Assembly (NCBI GenBank): GCA_036387335.1
Contig: DASVTZ010000262.1
Location: 1 to 40,313, forward strand
Source of the DNA: Longimicrobium sp.
GTDB taxonomy: Bacteria; Gemmatimonadota; Gemmatimonadetes; Longimicrobiales; Longimicrobiaceae
DNA length: 40,313 nucleotides
Reading direction: 5' to 3'
Below are positions 1-7,239 of this stretch, piece by piece. The notes under the pieces are model-generated. The model saw nothing but the letters and a program-made list of their open reading frames with translations, had not been told where the DNA came from and searched no databases. The number at the start of each line of letters is the position of its first letter. The first letter of the stretch is position 1. A program made the translations under genes and the position numbers.

Positions 1-935
1 AACTGCTCGTGCAGGATGCGCCGCGTCTCGGCGCGGTCGGCGCCCAGCACGGGGGAGCCGATGCGCGCGCCGCTGTCGTCGCGCTCCAGCCACGACTCGG
101 CGGCCTCGCCCTCCTCGCGCCGCTCCATCATCGAGATCCCCACGGCGCGGCAGCGGTTCTCGCCCGAGCTGCGGCCCGCGTTGGCGCGGTAGACGTGCAC
201 CAGGCGCCGCGCCACGCGGTGGGTGCCGTTGCGCTCGTCCTCCAGGAGTCCGCGGTACAGCCCCTCGTGACGCGGACAGCGCCACACCCGCGGGTGGAGG
301 CGGCTGTCGCCCAGCAGGGGGAGGGGATCGTCCGGAGTCCACGGGTCGCAGTGGTCCGGGAGGACGCCGCGCGCGGGGACCTCGATCCACGGGAGCCCAA
401 GGGTGCGGTACTTGGCGGCCTTCTCGTCGTCCACCGCGTGCGATGCGTAGACCTCCACGGCCGCTACGATGGAGCCGCCGCGCAGGAGCACCAGGTCCGC
501 GCGCAGGGAGGGAAGGGAGTGCTCCACGCGCACTTCGTCCCACTCCAGCGGCCACGTGTTCTCGGGGGCGGCGGTGCAGCGCTCCGTGCTGCGCTCCTGC
601 GGCACACGGTGGCAGACGGGGCGCACACGCAGCGGCCCACCGCGGCCGAGTTGCTCCGCGAGGTGCACCTTGGCGGCGTGGTGCAGCGCCCCCTCGCCGC
701 GCGCGGCGGCGCACTCAGAGCCGGCAAGGTGCGCGTAGTGGGGGCGGTTGCGCGCGCCCAGCTTGAGCCAGACCCGCTCCAGGCACACCGGGCAGAAGCT
801 GCGCGGCCGGCGGCGCGGCGGGAGCGCGCGATATGCGACGACGGGCACGAGGAGGTGCTCCACGCCCGGCGCCTCGGGGACGATGCGGTCGCCCTCGTCG
901 CGGAATGCGCGGCGCGCGCCGTCCACCGCCGCCAC
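1..935 (-). CDS. CoiA-like protein with restriction-nuclease-type fold (C-terminus beyond the window)
   Basis: Read on the minus strand, the frame gives a CPVCL zinc-ribbon-like start, then LGARNRPHYAH, then EGALHHAAK, then a second segment with DLVLLRGG and EVYASHAVDDEKAAKY followed by LGLPWIEV. The Cys pair, HYAH and E-x-x-H-x-x-x-K order is that of CoiA-like competence proteins, whose core resembles PD-(D/E)XK nucleases; the E-x-Y segment would be the active-site strand. The gene runs off the left edge without a stop. No ATG is present: the first GTG in frame is at 935, but high-GC3 coding continues upstream to about 1020, so the true start may be an unusual codon near the end of the preceding gene. 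Substrate and role (DNA uptake, defence or repair) cannot be told from the sequence. Confidence 0.6.
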   Translation of the reverse strand, partial: MAAVDGARRAFRDEGDRIVPEAPGVEHLLVPVVAYRALPPRRRPRSFCPVCLERVWLKLGARNRPHYAHLAGSECAAARGEGALHHAAKVHLAEQLGRGGPLRVRPVCHRVPQERSTERCTAAPENTWPLEWDEVRVEHSLPSLRADLVLLRGGSIVAAVEVYASHAVDDEKAAKYRTLGLPWIEVPARGVLPDHCDPWTPDDPLPLLGDSRLHPRVWRCPRHEGLYRGLLEDERNGTHRVARRLVHVYRANAGRSSGENRCRAVGISMMERREEGEAAESWLERDDSGARIGSPVLGADRAETRRILHEQ

Positions 936-1021
936 GGATGCGGCGGCGGCTCCGGCTTCATCCGCCGCGACGTACGCCCACGCCAGGCGGATCTCGGCCG
1001 CGCGGGACTCCGTGGAAACGG

Positions 1022-1378
1022 TCAGCCCGCCAGCGCCTTGCCGATCCGCGCGACCGCCGCATCGGGATCGGCCACCTCGACGATCAGCTGGTCGTAGCGT
1101 TCGTCCGCAAGCTCGATGACGATCGTGTTCTCGGCGCGGTGCACGTCCCAGAAGATGCGCTTGCCGTCCTGGTAAAAGGTCCCCGCCACGATGACGCCGG
1201 GGATGTGTGTTCCCGGCGCGCGCAGCCCCTTGTACCATCCGCGCGCCACCGCCGGATCGCGCCGCGCGCCGCGCACGTGCTGCAGCGGTATGGTGAGCGA
1301 GCTCTTGAGCGCCCACAGCTTGTCCATCCCCTTCACTTCCAGGTGCAGTGCACCGCCCTCGATCTCCAGCTCCACCAT
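1022..1378 (-). CDS. conserved small protein, possibly PH-like fold
   Basis: A 118-residue soluble protein with no signal peptide or membrane segment. It starts at an ATG preceded by GGGAG, 7 bases upstream. Recognisable conserved stretches are LWALKSSLTIPLQHVRG, WYKGLRAPGTHIPG, AGTFYQDGKRIFWDV and NTIVIELADERYDQLIVEV. This alternating-strand pattern with a C-terminal helix resembles bacterial PH-like domains, and I recall near-identical small proteins of unknown function in Actinobacteria and Firmicutes. The nuclease-like gene follows within a few bases at most, so the two are probably co-transcribed. No function can be given; fold assignment is inference. Confidence 0.75.
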   Translation of the reverse strand: MVELEIEGGALHLEVKGMDKLWALKSSLTIPLQHVRGARRDPAVARGWYKGLRAPGTHIPGVIVAGTFYQDGKRIFWDVHRAENTIVIELADERYDQLIVEVADPDAAVARIGKALAG

Positions 1379-1457
1379 GCGTTTTCTCCCGTGGCCGTGG
1401 GTGTGCGTGTTGGGTTCGGAATGTGGCGGGGGCGGTTTCGTCGGGGCAAGGTGGGTG

Positions 1458-1540
1458 GCCCTCACCCCCGCTCGTTCCTCGCTGCCCCCTCTCCCGATAA
1501 CAGGAGAGGGCTGCGCCCTCGCCGTTATCGAGAGAGGGGG
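1458..1540. repeat. terminal module (B) of the modular inverted-repeat element
   Basis: An 83-base copy of the module that begins GCCCTCACCCCCGCTCGTTC and contains CCTCTCCCGATAAC facing GTTATCGAGAGAGG, so it can fold into an imperfect hairpin. Other copies are at 4339-4421, 11071-11155 and 34293-34379. Here it lies between the divergent starts of the gene ending at 1378 and the lpxR gene, not next to a stop codon. Confidence 0.85.
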
Positions 1541-1560
1541 CGGTGTTTGATTACGGGAGA

Positions 1561-2457
1561 ATGGGTGTGCGGATTCGGATCTCGATGGTCGTGGTTGCCC
1601 TGCTCTGGGCTGGGCCGGCGGGAGCTCAGGGGGTGCGCTCCGTGATGCTGAGGCTGGACAACGACATCCTCGCTCTGCGTGGGCGGGGGGCGCCGGCGGA
1701 TTACGATTACACGCAGGGGCTCGTAGTGGGTCTGGAGTTGGATTCGGCGCCGCGGTGGATGCCAGGGTGGCTGCGCGCGTGTGATGCGGGCGCGGCGCAG
1801 GCGTGCGGGCGGACTCGCGTCGAGGTGGGGCAGCGGATCTACACGCCGCGGCGGGATGCGGCCACCCCGATTCCCGGGGAGCGGCCGTATGGGGCGTGGC
1901 TCTACGCGGGCGGCGGGGTTGCGCGGGAGAGTGGGCGTGGGGTGCGGTCGGTGGAGGTGGAGCTCGGCGTAACGGGGCCGCCTGCTTTGGGAGAGCCGGT
2001 GCAGAACGGGGTGCATCGGCTGACGGGTTCGGAGCGGCAGGTGGGGTGGGCGCACCAGACCGGCTTCGAGCCCGGCATCCTCCTGCGCTTCCAGGAGGGG
2101 AGGCGCTGGGAAGGGGGCGCGGTGCGAGTGGAGCCCGCTGTCCGCCTGGAGATCGGGAACGTGAGGACGGCGGCGGCGGTGGGCGCGTCGGGGGTGCTGG
2201 GGCGCGGCGCGGGTCCGTATGCGCGGCTGGCAGGGCGGCAGGAGTGGGTGGTGCGCGACATCTTCCTGGATGGCAACACCTTCGGGAGCCGCTCTACAGC
2301 GCGCAAGCTGCCCTTCGTCAGCGAGGGCGAGGCGGCGGCGGGGTTCCGGACGCGGAAGTGGTCCGCCGAGTACCGCTTCGTCGCCCGCTCGCGCGAGTAC
2401 CGCGCGCAACCAGAGGGCCACGCGTACGGTTCGCTGGTGCTGACGGTGGCGCGCTGA
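1561..2457 (+). CDS. lpxR: lipid A deacylase LpxR family protein (outer membrane)
   Basis: A 298-residue protein with a Sec signal peptide (MVVVALLWAGPAGAQ, residues 9-23) and LpxR-family (DUF2219) motifs: an early NDI..., the DYTQGL segment around residues 49-54, VGQRIYTP, RPYGAWLY near 109-115, and NGVHRLTG carrying the conserved His. LpxR proteins are 12-strand outer-membrane barrels that remove the 3'-acyloxyacyl group of lipid A in a calcium-dependent reaction. Length fits the family (about 300). I chose the ATG at 1561; a GTG at 1543 in the same frame would add six residues, and an ATG at 1585 would still leave a signal peptide. Whether lipid A is the native substrate is inferred from the family. 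It appears monocistronic. Confidence 0.82.
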   Translation: MGVRIRISMVVVALLWAGPAGAQGVRSVMLRLDNDILALRGRGAPADYDYTQGLVVGLELDSAPRWMPGWLRACDAGAAQACGRTRVEVGQRIYTPRRDAATPIPGERPYGAWLYAGGGVARESGRGVRSVEVELGVTGPPALGEPVQNGVHRLTGSERQVGWAHQTGFEPGILLRFQEGRRWEGGAVRVEPAVRLEIGNVRTAAAVGASGVLGRGAGPYARLAGRQEWVVRDIFLDGNTFGSRSTARKLPFVSEGEAAAGFRTRKWSAEYRFVARSREYRAQPEGHAYGSLVLTVAR

Positions 2458-2633
2458 GCGGGTGCGGGAGTGACCGGTTCGCGCGGAAGGCGCACCGGGT
2501 GCATCTTGCTAGCCGACGAACGTAGCGGCTCGCGGGGCGTGGAACCGATGGCTCGCGAGCGTCGTAACACCCTGTGTTTCCAATGCCCGGCGAACGTCCG
2601 GCGCATCGGCTGGCCTCTGCCAAACGGCGACCC

Positions 2634-2963
2634 GTGAAGAAGTCCACTGCCGTACGCCTCACCCTGGTATCCGCCCTGGCCGCCGGCGCCGTGGGGTGCG
2701 CCGACGATCGCCCGGAGCAGACAGTGCGCGGGTGGTGCGATCCCGAGAACCCCGACGTGTGCGACGACCAGCCCCGCACCGGCTTCGTTCCCATCTTCTT
2801 CCCCATCTACCACCGCGGCATCTACTACGACAATCGTGGGATCGGGCGCACCGGGCCCGGCGGCGCCGTGGTGGCCAACGCGCCGCGCCCCAGGGTGTCC
2901 CGGGGCGGCTTCGGGCGGATCGGCGCCGGGCGCAGCGGCGGGATCGGACGCGCCGGGAGCTGA
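2634..2963 (+). CDS. YgiB-like small lipoprotein
   Basis: About 109 residues. A short basic n-region (VKKSTAVR), a hydrophobic stretch and AGAVGC form a lipoprotein signal. The mature part is acidic, then has VPIFFPIYHRGIYYDNRG, and ends in a Gly-Arg-rich tail containing VSRGGFGRIG. SRGGFG near the C-terminus is a hallmark I associate with YgiB/DUF1190 lipoproteins, which in enterobacteria sit beside the glutathionylspermidine synthase-like YgiC, as the next gene does here. The stop is 2 bases before the next start, so the pair is an operon. GTG at 2634 was chosen because it places the signal peptide correctly; upstream ATGs at 2574 and 2583 would give an overlong n-region. Function unknown. 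Confidence 0.7.
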   Translation: MKKSTAVRLTLVSALAAGAVGCADDRPEQTVRGWCDPENPDVCDDQPRTGFVPIFFPIYHRGIYYDNRGIGRTGPGGAVVANAPRPRVSRGGFGRIGAGRSGGIGRAGS

Positions 2964-2965
2964 GC

Positions 2966-4111
2966 GTGCGCCGCGAAGCCAATCCGCCGCGCCCCGACTG
3001 GGAGCGCCGCGTGCAGGAGGTCGGGCTGCGCCACCACACGGCCGGCGGAGTGCCGTACTGGAACGAGGAGGCGCACTACGTCTTCTCGATGGCCGAGGTG
3101 AGGCGCATCGAAGACGCCACGCGCGAGCTCCACGCCCTCTGCCTGGAGGCGGCGGAGGCGGTGATCGAGGGGAAGCGCTACGCCGAGCTGGCGATCCCGC
3201 CGCTCGCGGTGCCGCTGATCGAGGCGTCGTGGGAGGAGGACGCGCCCTCGCTGTACGGGCGCTTCGACCTGTCGTACGACGGGCGCGGCGAGCCCAAGAT
3301 GCTGGAGTACAACGCGGACACGCCCACGTCGCTGGTGGAGACGGCGGTGGCGCAATGGTACTGGCTGGAGGACCGCTTTCCCGGCACCGACCAGTTCAAC
3401 CGCATCCACGAGGCGCTGGTGGAGACGTGGGCGGAGCTGCGCCCTTACCTCGTCTCCGGCCGCGTCCACTTCGCCTCCTTGCCGGACGCGGAGGACGAGG
3501 CGACCGTGGAGTACCTTCGGGACTGCGCGGAGCAGGCGGGGCTGCAGACGGTGCAGCTCCCGGTGGAGGAGATCGGGTGGGACCCGAGGGCGCGGGAGTT
3601 CGTGGACGCGGAGGGGACGTCCATCCGCTGCGTCTTCAAGCTGTACCCGTGGGAGTGGATGGTGCACGAGGAGTTCGGGATCAACCTGGGGCGCGTGCGG
3701 GCGCCGGTGCAGTGGATGGAGCCCGCGTGGAAGATGATCCTCTCCAACAAGGGCATCCTCCCGATCCTGTGGGAGCGGAACCCCGGCCATCCCAACCTCC
3801 TCCCCGCCTACCGCGACGACCTCCTCTTCACCCCGGCGGACGCGTACGTCGCCAAGCCGCTCCTTTCGCGCGAGGGAGCGAACGTGCGCATCGTTTCCCC
3901 CTGGCATACGCAGGCGGAGACGGGCGGCGATTACGGCGAGGAGGGGTTCGTGTTCCAGGAGTACGCGCCGTTGCCAGCCTTCGACGGGTGGCAGCCGGTG
4001 ATCGGGAGCTGGATCGTGGGGCAGAGCCCGGCCGGCATGGGCATCCGCGAGTCGGGCGGCCCGATCACGGATAATCTGAGCCGGTTCGTGCCGCATCGGA
4101 TCGAGGGGTGA
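2966..4111 (+). CDS. glutathionylspermidine synthase family protein (YgiC/YjfC type)
   Basis: 381 residues, close to YgiC (about 386) and lacking the N-terminal amidase of full-length Gss. It is an ATP-grasp-like C-N ligase: YDGRGEPKMLEYNADTPTS is the conserved pre-ATP-grasp motif, followed by LYPWEWMVHEEFG, EPAWKMILSNKGILPILWE, YVAKPLLSREGANVRIV and GSWIVGQSPAGMGIRES with the nucleotide and metal-binding residues. Family members form an amide bond between a peptide carboxylate and an amine; the real substrates of YgiC-type proteins are not established. The GTG start has GGGAG 6 bases upstream. It is co-transcribed with the preceding lipoprotein gene, which points to an envelope-linked role. 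Confidence 0.85.
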   Translation: MRREANPPRPDWERRVQEVGLRHHTAGGVPYWNEEAHYVFSMAEVRRIEDATRELHALCLEAAEAVIEGKRYAELAIPPLAVPLIEASWEEDAPSLYGRFDLSYDGRGEPKMLEYNADTPTSLVETAVAQWYWLEDRFPGTDQFNRIHEALVETWAELRPYLVSGRVHFASLPDAEDEATVEYLRDCAEQAGLQTVQLPVEEIGWDPRAREFVDAEGTSIRCVFKLYPWEWMVHEEFGINLGRVRAPVQWMEPAWKMILSNKGILPILWERNPGHPNLLPAYRDDLLFTPADAYVAKPLLSREGANVRIVSPWHTQAETGGDYGEEGFVFQEYAPLPAFDGWQPVIGSWIVGQSPAGMGIRESGGPITDNLSRFVPHRIEG

Positions 4112-4148
4112 GGTGCGTAAGTGCGGGCGGCGGCGCGCGGGAAGGCAC

Positions 4149-4421
4149 GGGCAGCCACGTGGGGCGGCCCCTACGGGATTGGTGTCCGGTGCGGGGGGCG
4201 GGGCGGCGGAAAGGGTGGGCAGACACGCAGGTCTGCCCCTACGGGTGTTTGTGATCGCCACGGATGACGGTGCCGCACGGGGCACGGGCGCGATGAATCG
4301 CGCCCCTACCGGGATCTGTGGGCCTCACAACCACATACGCCCCCTCTCCCGATAACAGAGGGCGGAGCCCTTTCCTGTTATCGGGAGAGGGGCAGCGAGG
4401 AACGAGCGGGGGTGAGGGCCC
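4149..4421. repeat. composite repeat A1-A2-A3-B filling the 4112-4500 gap
   Basis: Three hairpins in order, each ending in CCCCTAC: A1 at 4149-4174 (GGGCAGCCACG...), A2 at 4217-4242 (GGGCAGACACGC / GTCTGCCC) and A3 at 4286-4309 (GGGCGCGATGAATCGCGCCC). Then comes module B at 4339-4421 (CCTCTCCCGATAAC / GTTATCGGGAGAGG, ending GAGCGGGGGTGAGGGCCC). The same order recurs at other gaps in this window. No coding potential is seen between 4112 and 4500; the yhhQ promoter starts just after the repeat. Confidence 0.88.
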
Positions 4422-4429
4422 GGGGGCAC

Positions 4430-4459
4430 TTTGCGCCGCCTCCACCCGTCCGCTACACT
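4430..4459 (+). promoter_or_regulatory. likely sigma-70-type promoter of the yhhQ-gltS-def operon
   Basis: TTTGCG at 4430-4435 and TACACT at 4454-4459 are 18 bases apart and lie 41 bases before the ATG at 4501. They sit directly after repeat module B. A preQ1 riboswitch was looked for in the leader and not seen. Confidence 0.45.
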
Positions 4460-4500
4460 AGTCGCGGCATCCCACCTCCCCTCCTTCCGCGCGCGTCCTC

Positions 4501-5193
4501 ATGTCCGCACCGGTGCGCAAGAGCTACAAGTATTATGACCTGATCACGGCGGTGTTCGTGACGGTGCTGCTGTGCAGCAACCTGATCGGGCCGGGGAAGG
4601 CGGCGTCGCTGTGGGGGTATAACTTCGGCGCGGGAATCCTGTTCTTCCCCATCTCCTACCTGTTCGGCGACGTCCTGACCGAGGTGTACGGCTACGCCCG
4701 CGCGCGCCGCGTGGTATGGACCGGGTTCGGGGCGCTGGCCTTCGCGTCGTTGATGAGCTGGGTGGTGCTGGCGCTTCCGCCCGCGGCGGGGTGGGTGGGG
4801 CAGGAGGCGCTGGTCTCCGTCTTCGGGCAGACTCCGCGGATCGTGCTGGCGTCGCTCGCGGCGTTCTGGGTGGGCGAGTTCGCCAACTCGTATGCGCTCG
4901 CGCGGATGAAGGTGGCCACCGCCGGCCGCTGGCTCTTCTCGCGAACCATCGGCTCCACCATCGTGGGCGCGGCGGTCGACTCCGCGATCTTCTACCCGGT
5001 CGCCTTCCTGGGGGTGTGGAAGACGCCGTTGGTGATGCAGGTGATGCTCTCCAACTACGTCCTCAAGGTGCTCTGGGAGGTGGCGGCGACCCCCTTCACC
5101 TACTGGGTGGTGAACGCGCTGAAGCGGGCGGAGCACGAGGACTATTTCGACCGGGAGACGGACTTCACCCCCTTCAAGCTCGCGGCGGAGTAA
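4501..5193 (+). CDS. yhhQ: queuosine precursor transporter, YhhQ/VUT family
   Basis: 230 residues with about six membrane helices. The family signatures are present: LLCSNLIGPGKAA, FPISYLFGDVLTEVYGYARARRVVWTGF, ANSYALARMKVATAGRWLFSRTIGSTIVGAAVDSAIFYPVAF and a C-terminal KVLWEVAATPFTYWVVNALKRAE. YhhQ-type proteins import queuine precursors (preQ0/preQ1) for tRNA queuosine synthesis. First gene of a tight operon: 3 bases separate its stop from the gltS start. No queuosine biosynthesis gene is in the window, in keeping with a salvage transporter. Confidence 0.88.
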   Translation: MSAPVRKSYKYYDLITAVFVTVLLCSNLIGPGKAASLWGYNFGAGILFFPISYLFGDVLTEVYGYARARRVVWTGFGALAFASLMSWVVLALPPAAGWVGQEALVSVFGQTPRIVLASLAAFWVGEFANSYALARMKVATAGRWLFSRTIGSTIVGAAVDSAIFYPVAFLGVWKTPLVMQVMLSNYVLKVLWEVAATPFTYWVVNALKRAEHEDYFDRETDFTPFKLAAE

Positions 5194-5196
5194 CCG

Positions 5197-6429
5197 ATGC
5201 TGAAGCTGGACCTGGTGCACACGCTAGCGTTCGCGGGCGTGGTGCTCGTGGTTGGATACGGGGTGCGGCGGATGCTTCCCGTGCTCGCGCGCTACAACAT
5301 CCCCGGCCCCGTGATCGGCGGGCTGATCGCGTCGCTGGTGGGCTGGGCGGCGCACTCGCGCGACACGCCGCTCTGGGAGTTCGACACCACGCTGCAGGCG
5401 CCGCTGATGATCGCCTTCTTCACCACCATCGGCTACGCGGCGTCGCTGCGGCTGCTCAAGGTGGGCGGTCCGCAGGTGCTCCTCTTCTTCGGCCTCGCCA
5501 CCCTCTTCGCGGTCGTGCAGAACGTCGTCGGGGCAGGGATTGCGACGATGTTCGGCCTCCACCCCCTCTTCGGCGTGCTGACCGGCTCGGTGACGCTGAC
5601 CGGCGGACCCGCGACGGGGCTCGCCTTCGCGCCGACCTTCGAGGCGGCGGGGGTGCCGGGCGCCACCACCATCGCGGTCGCATCGGCGATGGTGGGGATC
5701 GTCTTCGGCGGCGTGATCGGCGGGCCGGTGGGGACGCGGCTGGTGGAGCGCCACCGGCTCAACCGGAAGCTGCGCACCCCCGCGGAGATCGAGACGCCCG
5801 TCGCCACGGACATCGTGGAGGCGCAGCTCGCCGAGCCTGCCCCCGCCGCGCCGCAGGGTGAGGACGAGGGGTCGTGGGAGCTGCTCAAGGCCGTGGTGCT
5901 CATCCTCCTGGCGATGTGGGCCGGATCATGGGTCAGCGCCGGCTTCACCGCGCTGGGCATCACCCTCCCCGCCTACATCGGCGCCATGCTCGTCGCCGCG
6001 CTGATCCGCAACCTGGACGACGCGCTCGGCTGGATCGGCATCCGGCAGAGCACGGTGGACGACGTGGGGAACGTGGCGCTGGCGCTCTTCATAGCCATGG
6101 CGCTGATGACGCTGAAGCTGTGGGAGATCTCGAACCTGGCGCTCCCCATGCTCGCCATCCTCGCGGTGCAGGTGATCCTGGTGGCGCTGATCGCCGCGTG
6201 GCCCGTCTTCCCCCTGATGGGGCGCGACTACGATTCGGCGGTGATGGGCGCGGGGTTCATCGGCTTCATGCTGGGCACCACCGCCAACGCCATGGCCAAC
6301 ATGCGCTCGATGGTGGAGCGGTACGGCCCCTCGCCGCGCGCCTTCCTGGTGGTGCCGATGGTGGGCGCGTTCTTCATCGACTTCACCAACGCGGTGATCA
6401 TCACCGTCTTCGTCAACCTGCTGAGCTGA
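5197..6429 (+). CDS. gltS: sodium/glutamate symporter GltS
   Basis: 410 residues, ten or more hydrophobic helices in two halves with a soluble linker at about 190-230 (EIETPVATDIVEAQLAEPAP). Typical GltS motifs are YNIPGPVIGGLI, AFFTTIGYAAS, GSVTLTGGPATGLAFAPTFE with the conserved reentrant-loop glycines, YIGAMLVAALIRN and the second-half GAGFIGFMLGTTANAMANM. The family couples Na+ to uptake of L-glutamate at the inner membrane. It sits between yhhQ (3-base gap) and def (4-base TGATG overlap), so translation of the three is probably coupled. Confidence 0.92.
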   Translation: MLKLDLVHTLAFAGVVLVVGYGVRRMLPVLARYNIPGPVIGGLIASLVGWAAHSRDTPLWEFDTTLQAPLMIAFFTTIGYAASLRLLKVGGPQVLLFFGLATLFAVVQNVVGAGIATMFGLHPLFGVLTGSVTLTGGPATGLAFAPTFEAAGVPGATTIAVASAMVGIVFGGVIGGPVGTRLVERHRLNRKLRTPAEIETPVATDIVEAQLAEPAPAAPQGEDEGSWELLKAVVLILLAMWAGSWVSAGFTALGITLPAYIGAMLVAALIRNLDDALGWIGIRQSTVDDVGNVALALFIAMALMTLKLWEISNLALPMLAILAVQVILVALIAAWPVFPLMGRDYDSAVMGAGFIGFMLGTTANAMANMRSMVERYGPSPRAFLVVPMVGAFFIDFTNAVIITVFVNLLS

Positions 6430-7004
6430 TGTCCGTCCGTCCCATCGTCCGCCTGGGCGACCCGCTCCTGCGCGAGATCTGCGCGCCCGTACACGACCCC
6501 GCCGATCCCCACGTGGCGGAGACGGTGCGCGACCTTGCGGACACGCTGGCGCACTCGCGCGCGACCACCGGCTACGGTCGCGCCATCGCCGCCCCGCAGA
6601 TCGGCGTCCTGGAGCGGATCGTCTTCCTGAACGTCGACGGCGCGACGCCGTGGCCCTTCGTCAATCCGTCCATCGTGGCGCACAGCGACGAAGTGGTGAC
6701 GGTATGGGACGGGTGCCTGAGCTTCCTGAGCATCTTCTGCCAGGTGCCGCGCCGGGCGTCGGTCACCGTGCGCTACCAGGACCTCGCCGGCGCCTGGCAC
6801 GAGGTGGAGGCGGACGGCGACCTGTCCGAGCTCCTCCAGCACGAGATCGACCACCTGGACGGCATCCTGACCGTGGACCGCATGACCGACGTGCGCACGC
6901 TGGTCACGCGCGAGGAGTTCGAGCTGCGGTACCGTGCGGAGTCGCCGTACGGGGCCCCCTCCCCCCGGCCCCCTCCCCCGCCTGCGGGGGCGCAGGGCGG
7001 GTGA
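6429..7004 (+). CDS. def: peptide deformylase with repeat-derived C-terminal tail
   Basis: 191 residues. PDF motifs: GYGRAIAAPQIG (residues 48-59), DGCLS (94-98; the family consensus is EGCLS) and QHEIDHLDGIL (137-147). Cys96, His138 and His142 bind the metal and Glu139 is the catalytic base, so the enzyme should be able to remove N-formyl groups from new proteins. The start overlaps the gltS stop (TGATG). From about residue 176 the reading frame runs into a repeat shared with 10984-11046 and 34388-34452, giving a Pro/Ala/Gly tail (PSPRPPPPPAGAQGG), and the TGA itself lies in the repeat. The Glu-to-Asp change in motif 2 and the tail are its odd features; another def copy elsewhere is possible. 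Confidence 0.85.
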   Translation: MSVRPIVRLGDPLLREICAPVHDPADPHVAETVRDLADTLAHSRATTGYGRAIAAPQIGVLERIVFLNVDGATPWPFVNPSIVAHSDEVVTVWDGCLSFLSIFCQVPRRASVTVRYQDLAGAWHEVEADGDLSELLQHEIDHLDGILTVDRMTDVRTLVTREEFELRYRAESPYGAPSPRPPPPPAGAQGG

Positions 7005-7206
7005 GGGGGAGAACTGCAGCCCGCGCCGCACAGACCCGGTAGGGGCGCGATTTATCGCGCCCGTCTCACGGGCTGCGCCGCCGCCCGCCCTCCGCACACC
7101 GATTCCGGTAGGGGCAGACCTGCGTGTCTGCCCACCCTCGCCCCCGCGCGAATCATCGCGGATCGGAAGGAATCCCGTAGGGGCCGCCCCGCGTGGCTGC
7201 CCGTGC
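6954..7206. repeat. composite repeat G-A3-A2-A1 after and inside def
   Basis: Module G at 6954-7014 (CCTCCCCCGCCTGCGGGGGC core ending GGGGGAGAAC) overlaps the 3' end of def. It is followed by A3 at 7039-7065 (GTAGGGGCGCGATTTATC...), A2 at 7111-7136 and A1 at 7178-7206, all in the reverse orientation to 4149-4309. The order is therefore the exact reverse of A1-A2-A3. The gap before the next gene holds no other signal. Confidence 0.85.
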
Positions 7207-7239
7207 CCGCCCCCGCTCCGAACCCCGCCCTCTGACGCC

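Noticed and set aside
9-1097. Plus-strand open frame of 362 codons at the left edge
   Set aside because: Antisense to a frame showing CoiA-like motifs; its translation is Ala/Arg/His/Leu-rich without recognisable domains.
2825-4285. Long minus-strand open frame opposite the glutathionylspermidine-synthase-like gene
   Set aside because: High-GC antisense frame with low-complexity translation; the plus frame has clear family motifs and a ribosome-binding site.
4436-4500. preQ1 riboswitch upstream of the queuosine-precursor transporter
   Set aside because: The short leader has neither the preQ1 aptamer stem nor its A-rich tail.
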